From: Choristocarpus tenellus KU-1152 | Lineage: Eukaryota > Phaeophyceae | Assembly (NCBI GenBank): GCA_964200185.2 | Contig: CAXNAD020000300.1 | Location: 1-22,114, forward strand | Direction: 5' to 3' | DNA: 22,114 nt | Shown: positions 9,653 to 18,890 of the stretch, in pieces | How the letters are laid out: each line of letters opens with the position of its first letter | How positions within the stretch are numbered: position 1 is the first letter of the stretch | Notes under the pieces: generated by a model | What the model was told of the DNA's origin: nothing | What the model saw: the letters and a program-made list of their open reading frames with translations, nothing else | Database searches by the model: none | Program-made: the position numbers and the translations under genes

Positions 9653-12600
9653 GTGAGTACAATGCTGACCTCATACTTGCCTCTCAAATATTTAGTTTGA
9701 TCTATTTTATACTGTGAGAAGCTCCCCCCTGTCCAGATTTGTTATAACCCAAGCCTCTGTGAACATTTTGTTTTGTGTCTGTTAACCTGTAATTTTACAT
9801 CAGCTCTTGCTGCTGGTAGTTGTTAGTTAGATAGGATTTGACTGTGTACAGAAAGAATTATCTGGGTTACCTTTTTCCTGAGCCAGTGGCGGGTTTTTTG
9901 CTGTTTAGAAGATTTGCTTGAGAGAATGTGACCTACACACTGAGGGGCTGTTGTATTGATTTGCATCTATAACCCGGAACAGGTGGCTTTTTTTCATGGA
10001 TATCCCAAACAACTCTTGTTTTCTTGAAACATGATTGTCAACAGTGAAAATCAGAATGTGGTGTTGGTTTATTTGAAAGGTCTTACTACATGCTAAATCC
10101 CCCCCTGGTCCTCTTCTTTGGTCTGATTGATTGATGTCTTGACTGGGTTGTACTGGTCAGTTTCTGTTTCATGATGGCACAGAGGACTTCAAGGAAAAGG
10201 CACGATGGATCATTGGACCTGCGTCTGAACGATATGGCGACCGCCTTCATGTGAGCTTGTCATGGGTAGAGGTAATCTGTTCTCATCACCAGTTTCTGAG
10301 AGAATCATGAAGGGAAGTAGAATAGGAGAATCAATCCCAAGCAGTAGCTTGCAATGCATTTTCTTTCTCATTCAGTTTTTGATCTTTCCTATCTATTTTT
10401 TTCTTATTTTAGATCCCCTTGTACCGCTTGATTCTCAGCCACCTATAGTTCAGTTAGTGATCCTGCAGCTTGTCTCAAGAACAGTTGAAAGATCAATAAA
10501 ACAGCATTACATAGATGACACCCTCAAGAAAACATTGGCCTTGTTATGTCAAGTCCTGGTTGCATCCCGCCCCTCTGTGCTGTTTTACTTGTCAGTCATT
10601 ACTTTGAAAATTGCATCTATTTTTGTTTTGTTTTTTTTCCTGGCAAGTCTGTCCCGTAGCTTTTTTTAGTAAAATTTAGAACACCAGATAGACTTGTGTG
10701 TGTATGGGGAGGAGGCTAGCTTATTGAAGCGGCAGGGTCTGCACTGCTGATGCTGTAACGTCTTTACTAATAGAGGAAATGTTTTGCTCAACAAGCACCA
10801 GATGTTGTTGGTATCAGGTGGACCCTAATTGCCGCTTGGTACATCAACGGACATTTGCCCCCTCCCACACAAATTTTCTAGTAGGTACTAAAGCATACGC
10901 CATTTTGGCATACGCATTTGGTCAGGGGTTCTGAAACCCGAGTGCCTGGAGCCCTGTATAGAGGGATGAGGTGATTCCAACTGTCACAGTGGAACCTTGC
11001 ACCCATTGCAGATTGAATGGGCCCACCAATTGACCGTTATTATTTTTTGGACTTGAAGTATAGGAGACAGCAGTGTGTAAGCCACTGTAACAGCTACTGC
11101 AACAAGAGCAGGTTTTGCGTCAGAAACGATATATTTGAAAAAAAAATAGGCAAGGTATACCAAGGCAAATTCATCCCTTTTGATCCCTTTCACTAGATAC
11201 CCCCACTGTTTAGTCCCTTCTCAATGCTTATCCGTAAGGGTTAGGGCTGGTTTGGGTCGTCATCCACGTCCCCTAAAACCTGATTGAGATCCATAATGAT
11301 TCCATGGACCTGCCACGGGCGTGTTACAGTGATGATGTAGATACCTGCGCTCTCACCTACTTTGTACTCTTGAAGTATGATTATATGCACACGTGGCAAT
11401 CTCCTAAATTGGTAGTGTGCTCAAGCATTGCCAAGCGCAAAGCATTGCCGTTGGCAGAAGACTGTGCTGTTGCTCCAAGTGTTCCATGATAATGCTCTTT
11501 GTGTCAGCTCTGTATGTCACATCTCACCTGAACACTTCTCAGTGTTTTTGTCCCCTTTCAAACACTTCTCAGTGTTCTTGTTCCCTTTCAAACACTACTC
11601 AGAACTGTCGATATTTCTACCAATCAAATGCTTTGCTTGGATTGGTGTGTGATGGCAGCAGTCCAAAAAACCAGGTGGCTTTTGCCAATAAAAACATTTG
11701 TGTCGGTTCACCAAGGCATCCATCCTGTTCATTGTGTGTTTGTAGGTGTTATTGCTGAATTCCGCATAATCAGTGGTGCTAAAGTACACCGAGATAAGAG
11801 CCAGAGTTCCCACAGGTGTACTCTACATGTTCACATGTAGAATGTACGCGAACTTTTGTGTGTGTTGGGCAGTCCATTGGTTGGCAGGGACATACGGAGG
11901 GAGTATAGGAGTGATTGTCTTGTTTAACAATGCAGTGGAGCTGCACTTCACAAATTGCTCGCATTGAAAGGTCCTATCTGGCCTTATTTTCCATGAGGAA
12001 TCCGATTATGTGACCTCCCACACTCACTGTCCCTAACAAGGAAGTTGTTGTCGCCATGTGCCCTTAACATGTCACTTGATAGGTTTTTTACCAGTAATCC
12101 ACTGTATCCATAAGACTTATTCATATCGGTGTTAAGATCCAGTATGCTGTCACTTGATTCGCTGTTCCAATTTCCACGGCGCAGTAGTCAGCCCCACCTT
12201 GAGCTACATGAAAGGGGAAGCTTTCTTGGTGGTTAAGGTTTGGACTAAGTTGTTTTTAGTCAATGAGGGCACGGTTGATCATCCGATGCATGGTTACCCC
12301 AATACCCTCGCCCATAAGGGCAGAATATTGTAGTAACCTAGATCCTGCTTTCTACATGCCACTGTACTATTCGGCCAATGGCTTTGTCCATGCTTCCATG
12401 CCCCATGGATCTTGCCAATCATGGTGTGGATCTACTGTTAATATGACTTCAGAGTGCTACAAGCAATTTCCTATTACCTTTTTCACCTTAGAGTGGTGGA
12501 TATTTTGGCACAAGAGCAGGTGTAATCGTTACTGTTCAAAATGTTTGTTTTTAGATTGCCGTACCGTAATGTGTTCCATGACATTTATTGAGGACATCTT

Positions 12601-13021
12601 CTCAAGCACTAACGGGGTAAAGAGTTGGCAGGTCCTGTTTGTGTAGAACAAGTACTATTAGAACCCAAGAAACAGTATTGCACGATTGGACTAGAGTAGT
12701 TTCTTTTGAAGGTCGACCGATGCAGCTGACTGATGATGGTATCCTCCTCACCCTTTGCCTTTCCCAAATTGTATACCCTCCTGTTACCAACCATCCCATT
12801 AGATCCTAGAGTGGGAGAACAAGCCTGAGGCAGTGGACATGGACAGACCTGTGTTTGAGGTGTGGATGGAGGGGATTGATTCGATCTCTTTCTTTTCCAG
12901 GCGTGAGTTTGAGAGGGATCTCACAGCAGAGGATGCCACCAGCATTGTGGATGAACTAGGAATTCATGTTGCCGATGACAGAGTATTGTTTTTCGATACC
13001 TACCATGAGTTGACCTTGTAG
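8975..13021 (+). CDS. Unknown charged protein with internal duplication, three-exon model
   Basis: Proposed exons are 8975-9652, 10161-10271 and 12803-13021, giving 335 residues. All junctions are in phase 0. Function and family are not recognised. Exon 1 encodes an acidic head (MVDPDSIFDDEGEGDADD), then LEPLSEGEK and a Lys/Arg-rich helix-like stretch (residues 46-88). A second block starts at residue 100 (MADPDSILG, EEPLSEEEAAEKLATRKKL, R/K-rich to about 150). This is an internal duplication of about 99 residues. Exons 2 and 3 encode a compact, mixed region (ARWIIGPASERYGDR, RPVFEVWMEGIDSISFF) resembling a folded domain. The first in-frame ATG of the exon is used, but repeat 2 has S-M before its DPDSI just as repeat 1 does, so this Met may be internal and an upstream exon is possible. 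The open frame extends up to 8870 without another ATG. No targeting peptide is evident. Coding nature of exon 1 is likely; linkage across the 2.5 kb intron is inference. Confidence 0.55.
10161..10271 (+). CDS. Exon 2 of the central gene
   Basis: The stretch follows an acceptor ending TGGTCAG (10160) and encodes 37 residues in phase 0, including GTEDFKEKARWIIGPASERY and HVSLSWVE. The donor chosen is GAG|GTAATC at 10272; an alternative in-phase donor CAT|GTGAGC at 10251 would drop seven residues. The other frames hit stops within the exon, which supports this one. The balanced composition contrasts with the surrounding T-rich sequence. Confidence 0.55.
10272..12802 (+). other. Proposed intron 2, about 2.5 kb, of the central gene
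   Basis: It begins GTAATC and ends CCCATTAG. It may hide further exons: a frame at about 10411-10580 following a T-rich acceptor (TTATTTTAG at 10403-10411) encodes PLVPLDSQPPIVQLVILQLV and more, but its phase does not fit exon 2 and it lacks a clear donor. Otherwise the stretch holds only short open frames, a 30-bp tandem repeat at 11531, and a degenerate telomeric word near 11235. Confidence 0.35.
11531..11602 (+). repeat. Tandem repeat, 30-bp unit, about 2.4 copies
   Basis: The unit starts AACACTTCTCAGTGTT and ends CCCTTTCA. Copies lie at 11531-11560 and 11561-11590, with a partial third from 11591. The unit contains the small inverted repeat AACACT...AGTGTT. Because 30 is divisible by three it keeps one frame open as a ten-residue repeat, but there is no other sign of translation. 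Confidence 0.85.
12803..13021 (+). CDS. Exon 3 (terminal) of the central gene
   Basis: The exon follows ACCATCCCATTAG and encodes 72 residues from ILEWENKPEAVDMDRP to HELTL, ending in TAG at 13019-13021. The middle, VFEVWMEGIDSISFFSRREF, and the following acidic helix-like part, LTAEDATSIVDELGIHVADD, look like genuine protein. An internal TTTTCCAG (12893-12900) could act as an alternative acceptor but is read through in this model. Phase 0 matches exon 2. No family was recognised. Confidence 0.6.
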   Translation: MLEWENKPEAVDMDRPVFEVWMEGIDSISFFSRREFERDLTAEDATSIVDELGIHVADDRVLFFDTYHELTL

Positions 13022-14856
13022 GCCAGCCAGCTTTGGTATCCTTACGCAGGTGAACTATTAATAATCATAGAGCTCCATACCCCGCTCCAATTTCTGAAAG
13101 GGTTGCTTCAGAAATGCACGTGAACTATGGCCTTGACCCCTCCATGAGACCCTCCTCTTCTTGGCTTGGGAGTGGGGCGAGAGGGATGTGTGACTGGCAG
13201 AAATGTAGTCACAGAGAGGATGGAAAAGGTTAGGACATCAGCCTATCCACTCTCTAGGTCCGGTAAACGAATTGCCGCTGGAGGAATGTTTTTTGTGTGT
13301 GTGAGTGAGGGTATATCCCCCATGTACGTACCCTGATTGAAGGCCTCAGAAATGCAATCCTGGTATCTCCTTTTTGTTCAGGAGCCGTGGTGTGTTGTGT
13401 GGCTATCTTGTGGAGAGTTATTGTTACCTGTCAGTAGAAGGAAGGAAGTGCTTCCTCTATGTGCAAATTGGGTCGCCCCCTGGGCACCAATATTTGTGGT
13501 GCTGAATGCAATGCATCTGCCCAACTTTTAGAATAAGTACAACTCATTATTTTCCGTGTACATCCTGAGTCATGGCATTCCAGGCACTGCGCAGGTTGCA
13601 TGATATGGGTATACATAGCTGGGTACTCAGGCCTGGTGGTGCACACAGCCAGGGACAAACAAGAGTGCTCAGGTGTTATCCCTGGTTGGTGTTGCCTTCT
13701 CTCCTGCTATTCCCCGAGCTAAGGCATACAAGGACAAGGTGTCATCAGAGAGCATTCTGTCTGACTGTGCTCAAGAGTGCCCGCAGTGCCCTGTGTGCCT
13801 TAAGTATGTTAGAATGGCCTTTCAACTGAGGACCCATAGGATGCTTGATACTTAAATATATAGATATTCGGGTATAGCTAAGGACAACCTTGAGTACTTT
13901 GATGTAAGGTAGCTGTTATCTAGTCTATTTTTGTTGGTTCAGAAAATTTGGGTTGCCCTGCAAGTATAGAATTTTGTGAAGACTACGATTCATTCTATTG
14001 GGAGAGGATGTGAATGCCTCATATGGCTTCATATTATTGAAGCTTCCTACATATAGTGCATCATTTACTTCAGCCTGCCGTAGATTTTGTATCTGCTTCT
14101 GCTTCTGCTTCAGACGGAGCTCTATCTATGTGTGCTCTAGTCACTCTCAGAGTATTAAACTGGGTAGTATTGTACCCCAGAACTCACCTTTTTATTGGGG
14201 TTTCTGTTGTGTGTGTGTTTGTGTGTGTATGTCAGACATGTTTTGAAAGTTCATATATGAGCAATCAGAAAGAGATGCTGAGGTGATACCCTGCTAAAGC
14301 AACAATCAATGCACACCTGTTGCAATCACATCCAAGGAAAAAAAAAATTTACTTTATTCCATCCCTAGCACCAGATGCGACTCAAGTAGTAGTTTATGTC
14401 ATTGTGTATGGTGTTGATATAGACTATGATTTATTGTATACTTTGATGTTTTTCAAAATGCAAAACAAACCCCCAAATCAACATAAACATGAGACTCCTC
14501 AAAAACATAATTATTTTACTGAAGGGAACATTTTGTAGGACTTCTGATCCTAACAATATTTTACATTGTGCATGCCCCTACGTATGTGCCCTAGTAATCT
14601 TAGTTCATGAGCAAGGTACGTGCAGAATTGGAAAGTTTTAAACAAGTAGGTCCTGCCATGCCCCGAAAGCATATATGTATTGCAAACTCAGGGGAAAATG
14701 ATGCTATGAAATACCTGATGCGCTATAGAACCGTCTTAGACAGCTCTTTCCATGTTGAAACACGGTCCTTGATTGAGCACCCCTCAGGATGAGATTTAAT
14801 ATATATGGTTGAAGTACTTTCTCCCGTCCCTGCCTCTTTCAATAACTGTATGGGTG
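13022..14856. other. Mostly unassigned; possible 3' region or further small exons
   Basis: Several overlapping plus frames exist. Only 13673-13855 has a hint of meaning: after an acceptor-like AG it stays open for 60 codons and ends CPVCLKYVRMAFQLRTHRM plus four residues, resembling an incomplete C2H2 finger. A GT-rich microsatellite lies at 14207-14229 and a CTTCTG run at about 14093-14111. Nothing else could be supported. Confidence 0.35.
13673..13855 (+). other. Open frame with incomplete C2H2 zinc-finger-like end
   Basis: The frame has no ATG at the acceptor-like AG (13671-13672) and encodes 60 residues to TAA. Near its end CPVC is followed by 12 residues, including the Leu three before His, and then by H, the spacing of C-x2-C-x12-H. 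The second histidine is missing because the stop comes five residues later, and the usual Phe is Val. It may be an exon, a relic or chance. Confidence 0.2.
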
Positions 14857-15050
14857 TGGCTCAAAGTATCTAGGAGGAGTGGCGGCTGTCCATTTGCAGC
14901 CAATTTTTTTCATGTCGCGATTTTTGGGTGATTTGGTTCCATGCGTTGGATGGATAATGAAAGTGCACTTTTCCTGATTTTGGACCAAATGGACACTCTG
15001 TTGTAGACCCCCCCCCAAAAAAAAAATATATATATATATACTTTGGGTCA
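14857..15050 (+). mobile_element. MITE subfamily B, copy B2 (194 bp)
   Basis: The left end is TGGCTCAAAGTATCTAGGAG and the right end is ATACTTTGGGTCA. The interior shares GTCCATTTG, TCGCGATTTTTGGGTGATTT, GGATGGATAA, AAGTGCACTTTTCCTG and AATGGACAC with B3. Within the right terminal repeat the C-run is followed by an A-run and a (TA)n tract (about 15011-15040) that replaces the normal AGAT, so the repeat has expanded after insertion. No coding capacity. Confidence 0.85.
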
Positions 15051-16056
15051 GTAGATACTCTGCCTCTGACTCACTCGCGAAAACAAGAGGGTTGGTGAGT
15101 ATGACATGTCATGTGTGGCTTTATGTGCAACCGGGGAGGGTAGGTGCAGGTGAGAGTACTCCCCGGAGACAATGAACCGAGGTGAATTGAAGGATTGCAT
15201 CCGAAAAATAGGGTTTCTTATACTCATATCACATTGGAATTAATACTTGGGAGTATTTAGTAGTGCACAGGGTCATACAGTACGTAATTTTACTAGATTT
15301 ACTACTGGGCAATAGATAATATTGATGACACAAAACCTGAAATTCCATATAGTCTTATGGAAGACCAAGGGTGGAACTTGAAACGGTTGGTTTTTGAAAT
15401 TCAAAGGGCATGTGTAACTCTAAGGGGGGAACAGAATTGATATTTTCAACACTTTATCTGTGTGTGGAGTTTGCTGCTGGTTAGGAACTCAGCCAAACAA
15501 GGTTAAATCGAGCATGGTGTTGTGGATGAATGTATGTATCGCTATCTGTATTTTTTAGCACCTTGAAGAGAAGAGTATCTTTTTGTGCCAGAATGAAATT
15601 TGTGTGCGAGTGTGTGTGGTGCATTACCTCCTTCCCCCTCATGTTTAGTAACCTTCTTACTTACCCCTAAAGTTGGTAATAGTTACCTTCATAAATGGAA
15701 ATAGTGGCAACGACAACAAAGATCACACGAATAGTTAGAGAGGTCTTGAACTGCAGTTGCTGTAGTGTTGTTCATGATTGCTATTTGTCGGATCTCGTTA
15801 TGAATCTCATCATTGTGATATGCTGGTATTAATATTCATGAATGGCAGGTAGGTTACTAGTGAAAACAAACAAAAATGAAGCAACATGGCAATTTTTATT
15901 ATATTAAGTAGTAGTATTATGTACTGCCAGATGTAGTTCAATGTTATACGTGATATTGTGCCTATCATTGTGCATATAAATTTCTTGCTCCAAAACAAAA
16001 CACAAACAAATATTCATTATCAATTGAGCCTGCGTCACAATGACAATGATACACAG
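15051..16056. other. Gene-free stretch, nothing recognised
   Basis: Short frames only. The sequence is AT-leaning with no splice-like structure, RNA gene or mobile-element end that I could identify between MITE B2 and the microsatellite. Confidence 0.4.
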
Positions 16057-16109
16057 ATACATACATACATACATACATACATACATACATGCATACATAC
16101 ATACATACA
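16057..16109 (+). repeat. (ATAC)n microsatellite
   Basis: About 13 tandem ATAC units, interrupted once by GCATAC near 16090. It generates spurious open frames on both strands (Tyr-Ile-His-Thr or Met-Tyr-Val-Cys repeats) that should not be annotated as genes. Confidence 0.95.
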
Positions 16110-16670
16110 AAATGTTCGTCACAGCTTACAAATCCGTGTGATGGGAATATCCCTAACTACCTACCTGTCGTCAAGGTTGCCACGACTAATTGTATCACTG
16201 CCTCCCTTGATGCATTCTTTCTCGTGCAATTTATTCAGTCATTCTACCAAGGATGGTAATGTTTAATCCGCCTCCTCCCTCAAGTCTCCTTGTGCTGGAC
16301 CCACCTCCCTGGTGTTGCTCAGAAATGAGGCCAATTTCTCAACATATTTTTTGTGGTATACCAGTAGACTGGAAGAAAAATAAAAGTACTGTAATCCAAA
16401 ATTTGCCCAAAATGTGGAAAATGCGCAGTCAAACCCAAATATCAATGCGAAGAAGTCTATCAGGTGATGTTGAAGGTAAATTCGACACATGCCACAACGA
16501 GATTCGATCAGTCAATCAAGTACAACACCAACTTTCGTTCTTCGCCTATCCCATCAGGATGCTCTCAACAGCGCAAAAAAATGTACAGTAGTCAAGGTAC
16601 TGATTACATTTTCAAATTCAATTTCACGCAATGCCCCCAAAATAATACAAAGCACAACATGAAGGTCTGG
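16110..16670. other. Gene-free stretch, nothing recognised
   Basis: A 112-codon plus frame (16253-16591) has a Pro-rich start and no recognisable motif. No other signal was found between the microsatellite and MITE B3. Confidence 0.35.
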
Positions 16671-16846
16671 TGAGCCAGAGTATCTAGGGGGGGGGGTGGC
16701 TTCTGTCCATCATTTGGGGCCAATTTTTTTATGTCGCGATTTTTGGGTGATTTGGTTGCATGTGTCGGATGGATAAAGTAAGTGCACTTTTCCTGGTTTT
16801 GTCCGGATGAACACCCTGGTTAGACCCCCCCAGATACTTTGAGTCA
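16671..16846 (+). mobile_element. MITE subfamily B, copy B3 (about 176 bp)
   Basis: The ends are TGAGCCAGAGTATCTAGGGG and CCCCCCAGATACTTTGAGTCA. The interior is collinear with B2, including CATGTCGCGATTTTTGGGTG just after ATTTTTTT, and with B1 apart from B1's deletion. It lies in the same orientation as B2. No coding capacity. Confidence 0.9.
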
Positions 16847-17635
16847 GTACTAGAATAAATAAACATAAAAAAAATACTGTACTGAATCGTTCCATCACCT
16901 ACCACCACAAATTTTCCAAAATTTCGATTCCCACTTACAAATCTCCGATTCAAAAGAAAAAAATTCTTAACAACGTTACCACAAACTCTTCACACAGGTG
17001 TAACTAGCTGTGACTGGGAGTCCAATGAACAAAGCAGAGCAGTAAAAAAATATCAGCAATACGCACCCGTTCATTTCCCAACCATGTGATCCAAAACCAT
17101 TGATATCAAACGACCTCCCATACATTGTGTCTTTCCACTAAACCAAACAATTAAACTTACACACAAACACACTTCAAGGCAACAACAGTAGGCATTTTTG
17201 CTCACCTGCTAGATGTGGTCTAACTCGATCAGGTACACTAGAGTACCTAAGGATTGATTGAAGAAGCAAAAACTAATGCTCTACGTATGTAGTGATATTT
17301 TCTCTCACTATCGCTCATCAAAATTGTGGAGTAGCAAGGAGTTCTGTGTCTTCTAGGTTTTCCTTTAATGACCGCCCCCAAAACACTGCACCCTGTGTTT
17401 ACATCCTCCTTGCTGTGCTAATCGTTACCTAGTTTCGTAACGGCGAAGAGGGGGCAACGATAAAATGCTTCACCATGTCGAGATAGAGATGAGTGGCGAC
17501 ATGATGACATCATCATGTATTATGTCTTTCGGCTGAAAGAGTCAAATCAATTGAGAGACATGATTGCGTTGAAAGGGTAAAAATATGCCGTTTTGTACAA
17601 TTCTGTAGAAGAAGTGGAATATAATTCAGATACTC
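16847..17635. other. Gene-free stretch with a long palindrome
   Basis: AT-rich sequence without a supportable open frame. A 20-bp near-perfect palindrome lies at 17499-17518 and a small hairpin AGGTAC...GTACCT at about 17231-17250. Some unpaired long poly-A and poly-T runs occur near 16866. Confidence 0.4.
17499..17518. promoter_or_regulatory. Palindrome containing a CRE-like core
   Basis: ACATGATGA-CA-TCATCATGT is a 9-bp perfect inverted repeat with a 2-bp centre. Its middle, TGACATCA, is one base off the bZIP/ATF core TGACGTCA. It could be a dimeric transcription-factor site or a simple ATG-rich coincidence. The nearest candidate gene is the minus-strand frame ending at 17636. Confidence 0.25.
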
Positions 17636-17977
17636 CTACTTCAAAGCATTTACAACAGATTCATTAAGAAGAGCAATAATAAGTTGCAATGTGGTCAGTT
17701 TTTTTTGTTGACCGTAGTTTTTTAGGTAAGCAATAGTATTGATAGCAATATTTAAATATTGGTGGAATTTTTCTAAGTCTCTATTAAATATATAATAATA
17801 ACTACCAACATATGTATTATAAGCAAGATAGGATGCTTTTTCTTCATTAATTAAATCTGACAATCTTATTTCCTTTTTATGCTCTTCTAACCACTCTACA
17901 TATTTTGTTGATGTTGTTATCGTTCGTGTTGTAAACGTCTTTATTCGTAAGAGGATTATTTGTCGTTTAACAAAATA
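17636..17977 (-). CDS. AT-rich orphan open frame (113 residues, no clear start)
   Basis: The frame is open from just after TAA (17980-17978) to TAG at 17638-17636. A TTG at 17863 would give only 75 residues, and there is no ATG near the start, so it is a terminal exon, a relic or part of something larger. Composition is unlike the neighbours: roughly 30% GC, AAA/TTA/ATT/AAT codons, and a protein rich in Lys, Asn, Ile, Leu and Tyr (STKYVEWLEEHKKEIRLSDL, GSYYYIFNRDLEKFHQYLNI). It is helix-prone and of ordinary complexity, so it reads like a real protein. I do not recognise the family. AT-rich foreign sources (organellar DNA, a large DNA virus, a plasmid) are possible but unproven. Confidence 0.35.
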   Translation of the reverse strand, partial: YFVKRQIILLRIKTFTTRTITTSTKYVEWLEEHKKEIRLSDLINEEKASYLAYNTYVGSYYYIFNRDLEKFHQYLNIAINTIAYLKNYGQQKKLTTLQLIIALLNESVVNALK

Positions 17978-17987
17978 TTACATAATA

Positions 17988-18113
17988 CTACATAAAAACA
18001 TCCACATTCTGAATCGAACCTTGTTTAGCATCCAAAAAGTAAATATCGCATTTCTCAAGTCTGTGCCTGAGGACGTTAACAACATGATAGGGACAATAAC
18101 CCACCTCATCACG
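17988..18113 (-). CDS. Possible terminal exon of unknown gene
   Basis: On the minus strand a strong T-rich tract (about 18230-18116) ends in an acceptor-like GAAG, followed by 41 codons beginning RDEVGYCPYHVVNVLRHRLE and ending NVDVFM, then TAG at 17990-17988. The residues look like protein, while the upstream part of the same frame (Phe/Leu/Cys-rich) is simply the T-rich tract. No family recognised. It lies 10 bp upstream of the orphan frame at 17977, on the same strand but in a different frame, so the two may be fragments of one locus. Confidence 0.3.
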   Translation of the reverse strand, partial: RDEVGYCPYHVVNVLRHRLEKCDIYFLDAKQGSIQNVDVFM

Positions 18114-18222
18114 CTTCAAAACAAACACGGAAAAAGAAAGAATGAAATATAAAAAAGACAACTCCAAAAAGAATAAAAACAATACTCCACACCATAAAAC
18201 ACAACAAAAAGAAAACAATAAT

Positions 18223-18730
18223 GCGGACGCTGGAACAGCCCCCTACAGGGACAAAGGCCTTCTGCTAGATGTCACATTCGCAGAAGTACAGACAACCCCC
18301 CACCTCACCCACTCATCCACCAGCAATGAATGGTGTAGCTGCTGCTGCAGCTGAGGCACGAAAGCACACCCACTACAAGGGTCCTTTTGATCCTCGTAGT
18401 TATCATAACCTCAACACCTTCGCGGTGGAAAGTTTTGGGCACCTCGGCAAGCAAGTGGAATGTTTCCTGGGTGAGCTGGCTACTCACATGGTAGGGGGGA
18501 GAGGAGCGGGAGGATGTAGCAAGAAAGGAGTATTTAAATCCCGGCTAGGTCAAATTGTCTCCGTAACTACACAAGTGGCACTGTCCAGACGCGATATGCG
18601 TTTTAAACTGGAATCACTAGGGAGGGAGATGGGCACGGAGGGGTTTATTGGATTCTTGGGATGCCTCCCTAGCTCCTCCCCCCGGGGTACAGGTACAGAT
18701 AGATTGGAGACACAGACAAGAAGGCGGTAG
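18223..18730 (+). pseudogene. Non-LTR retrotransposon, C-terminal relic
   Basis: Frame 1 from 18223 reads ADAGTAPYRDKGLLLDVTFA, the segment that follows the RT domain in many algal LINE-type elements. A +1 shift at about 18300-18326 leads to frame 2 with NGVAAAAAEARKHTHY, FAVESFGHLGK (18419-18451) and IVSVTTQVALSRR (18554-18592), ending in TAG at 18728-18730. The order LLLDV...AAAEA.K...Y...FAVESFG.LG and a final amphipathic helix with VT.QVA.SRR is the family pattern as I remember it. The RT catalytic core is absent, so this is a 5'-truncated copy, as is typical of target-primed retrotransposition. It is more AT-rich upstream than within. The last 35 residues (Pro/Ser/Thr/Arg-rich) are probably not part of the original protein. 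Confidence 0.65.
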
Positions 18731-18810
18731 TACAACATAGTGGTGAAGTAATAAATGGATCGGTATCTTTCACATTTATGACATTTTATTTCCTTAGGTC
18801 TTGTACTGAC

Positions 18811-18890
18811 AATGTGTGTAGTTTTGGTTGGTTTCCCATTGACACATCTCCAAATGTCAGAGGGCATAATAATAAAATAATACAAAATCT
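18811..18890 (+). repeat. Dispersed repeat R, copy 2
   Basis: Shares with 4752-4825 the ordered blocks TTTGGTT, TTTCCC, TGAC.CATCT, AAATGTCAGAGGGCA, ATAAT and ATACAAAAT. This copy has extra AATAAA units, one of which could be a polyadenylation signal. Its place about 80 bp after the retrotransposon relic suggests it is that element's 3' untranslated tail. Confidence 0.55.

Noticed and set aside
9049-9674. Minus-strand frames of up to 148 codons opposite exon 1
   Set aside because: Ser/Phe/Ala-rich composition is the antisense of the Lys/Glu/Arg-rich plus strand.
11417-11758. 113-codon frame with ten-residue Cys-containing repeats
   Set aside because: The repeats are a consequence of the 30-bp tandem repeat; the rest of the frame is Cys/Ser-rich noise inside a proposed intron.
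15904-16266. Open frames on both strands across the ATAC microsatellite
   Set aside because: The residues are a translation of the four-base repeat; no other coding sign.
18001-18030. GGTTCGATTC on the minus strand as a tRNA B box
   Set aside because: The flanks do not pair into a T-arm and no A box lies at tRNA spacing.
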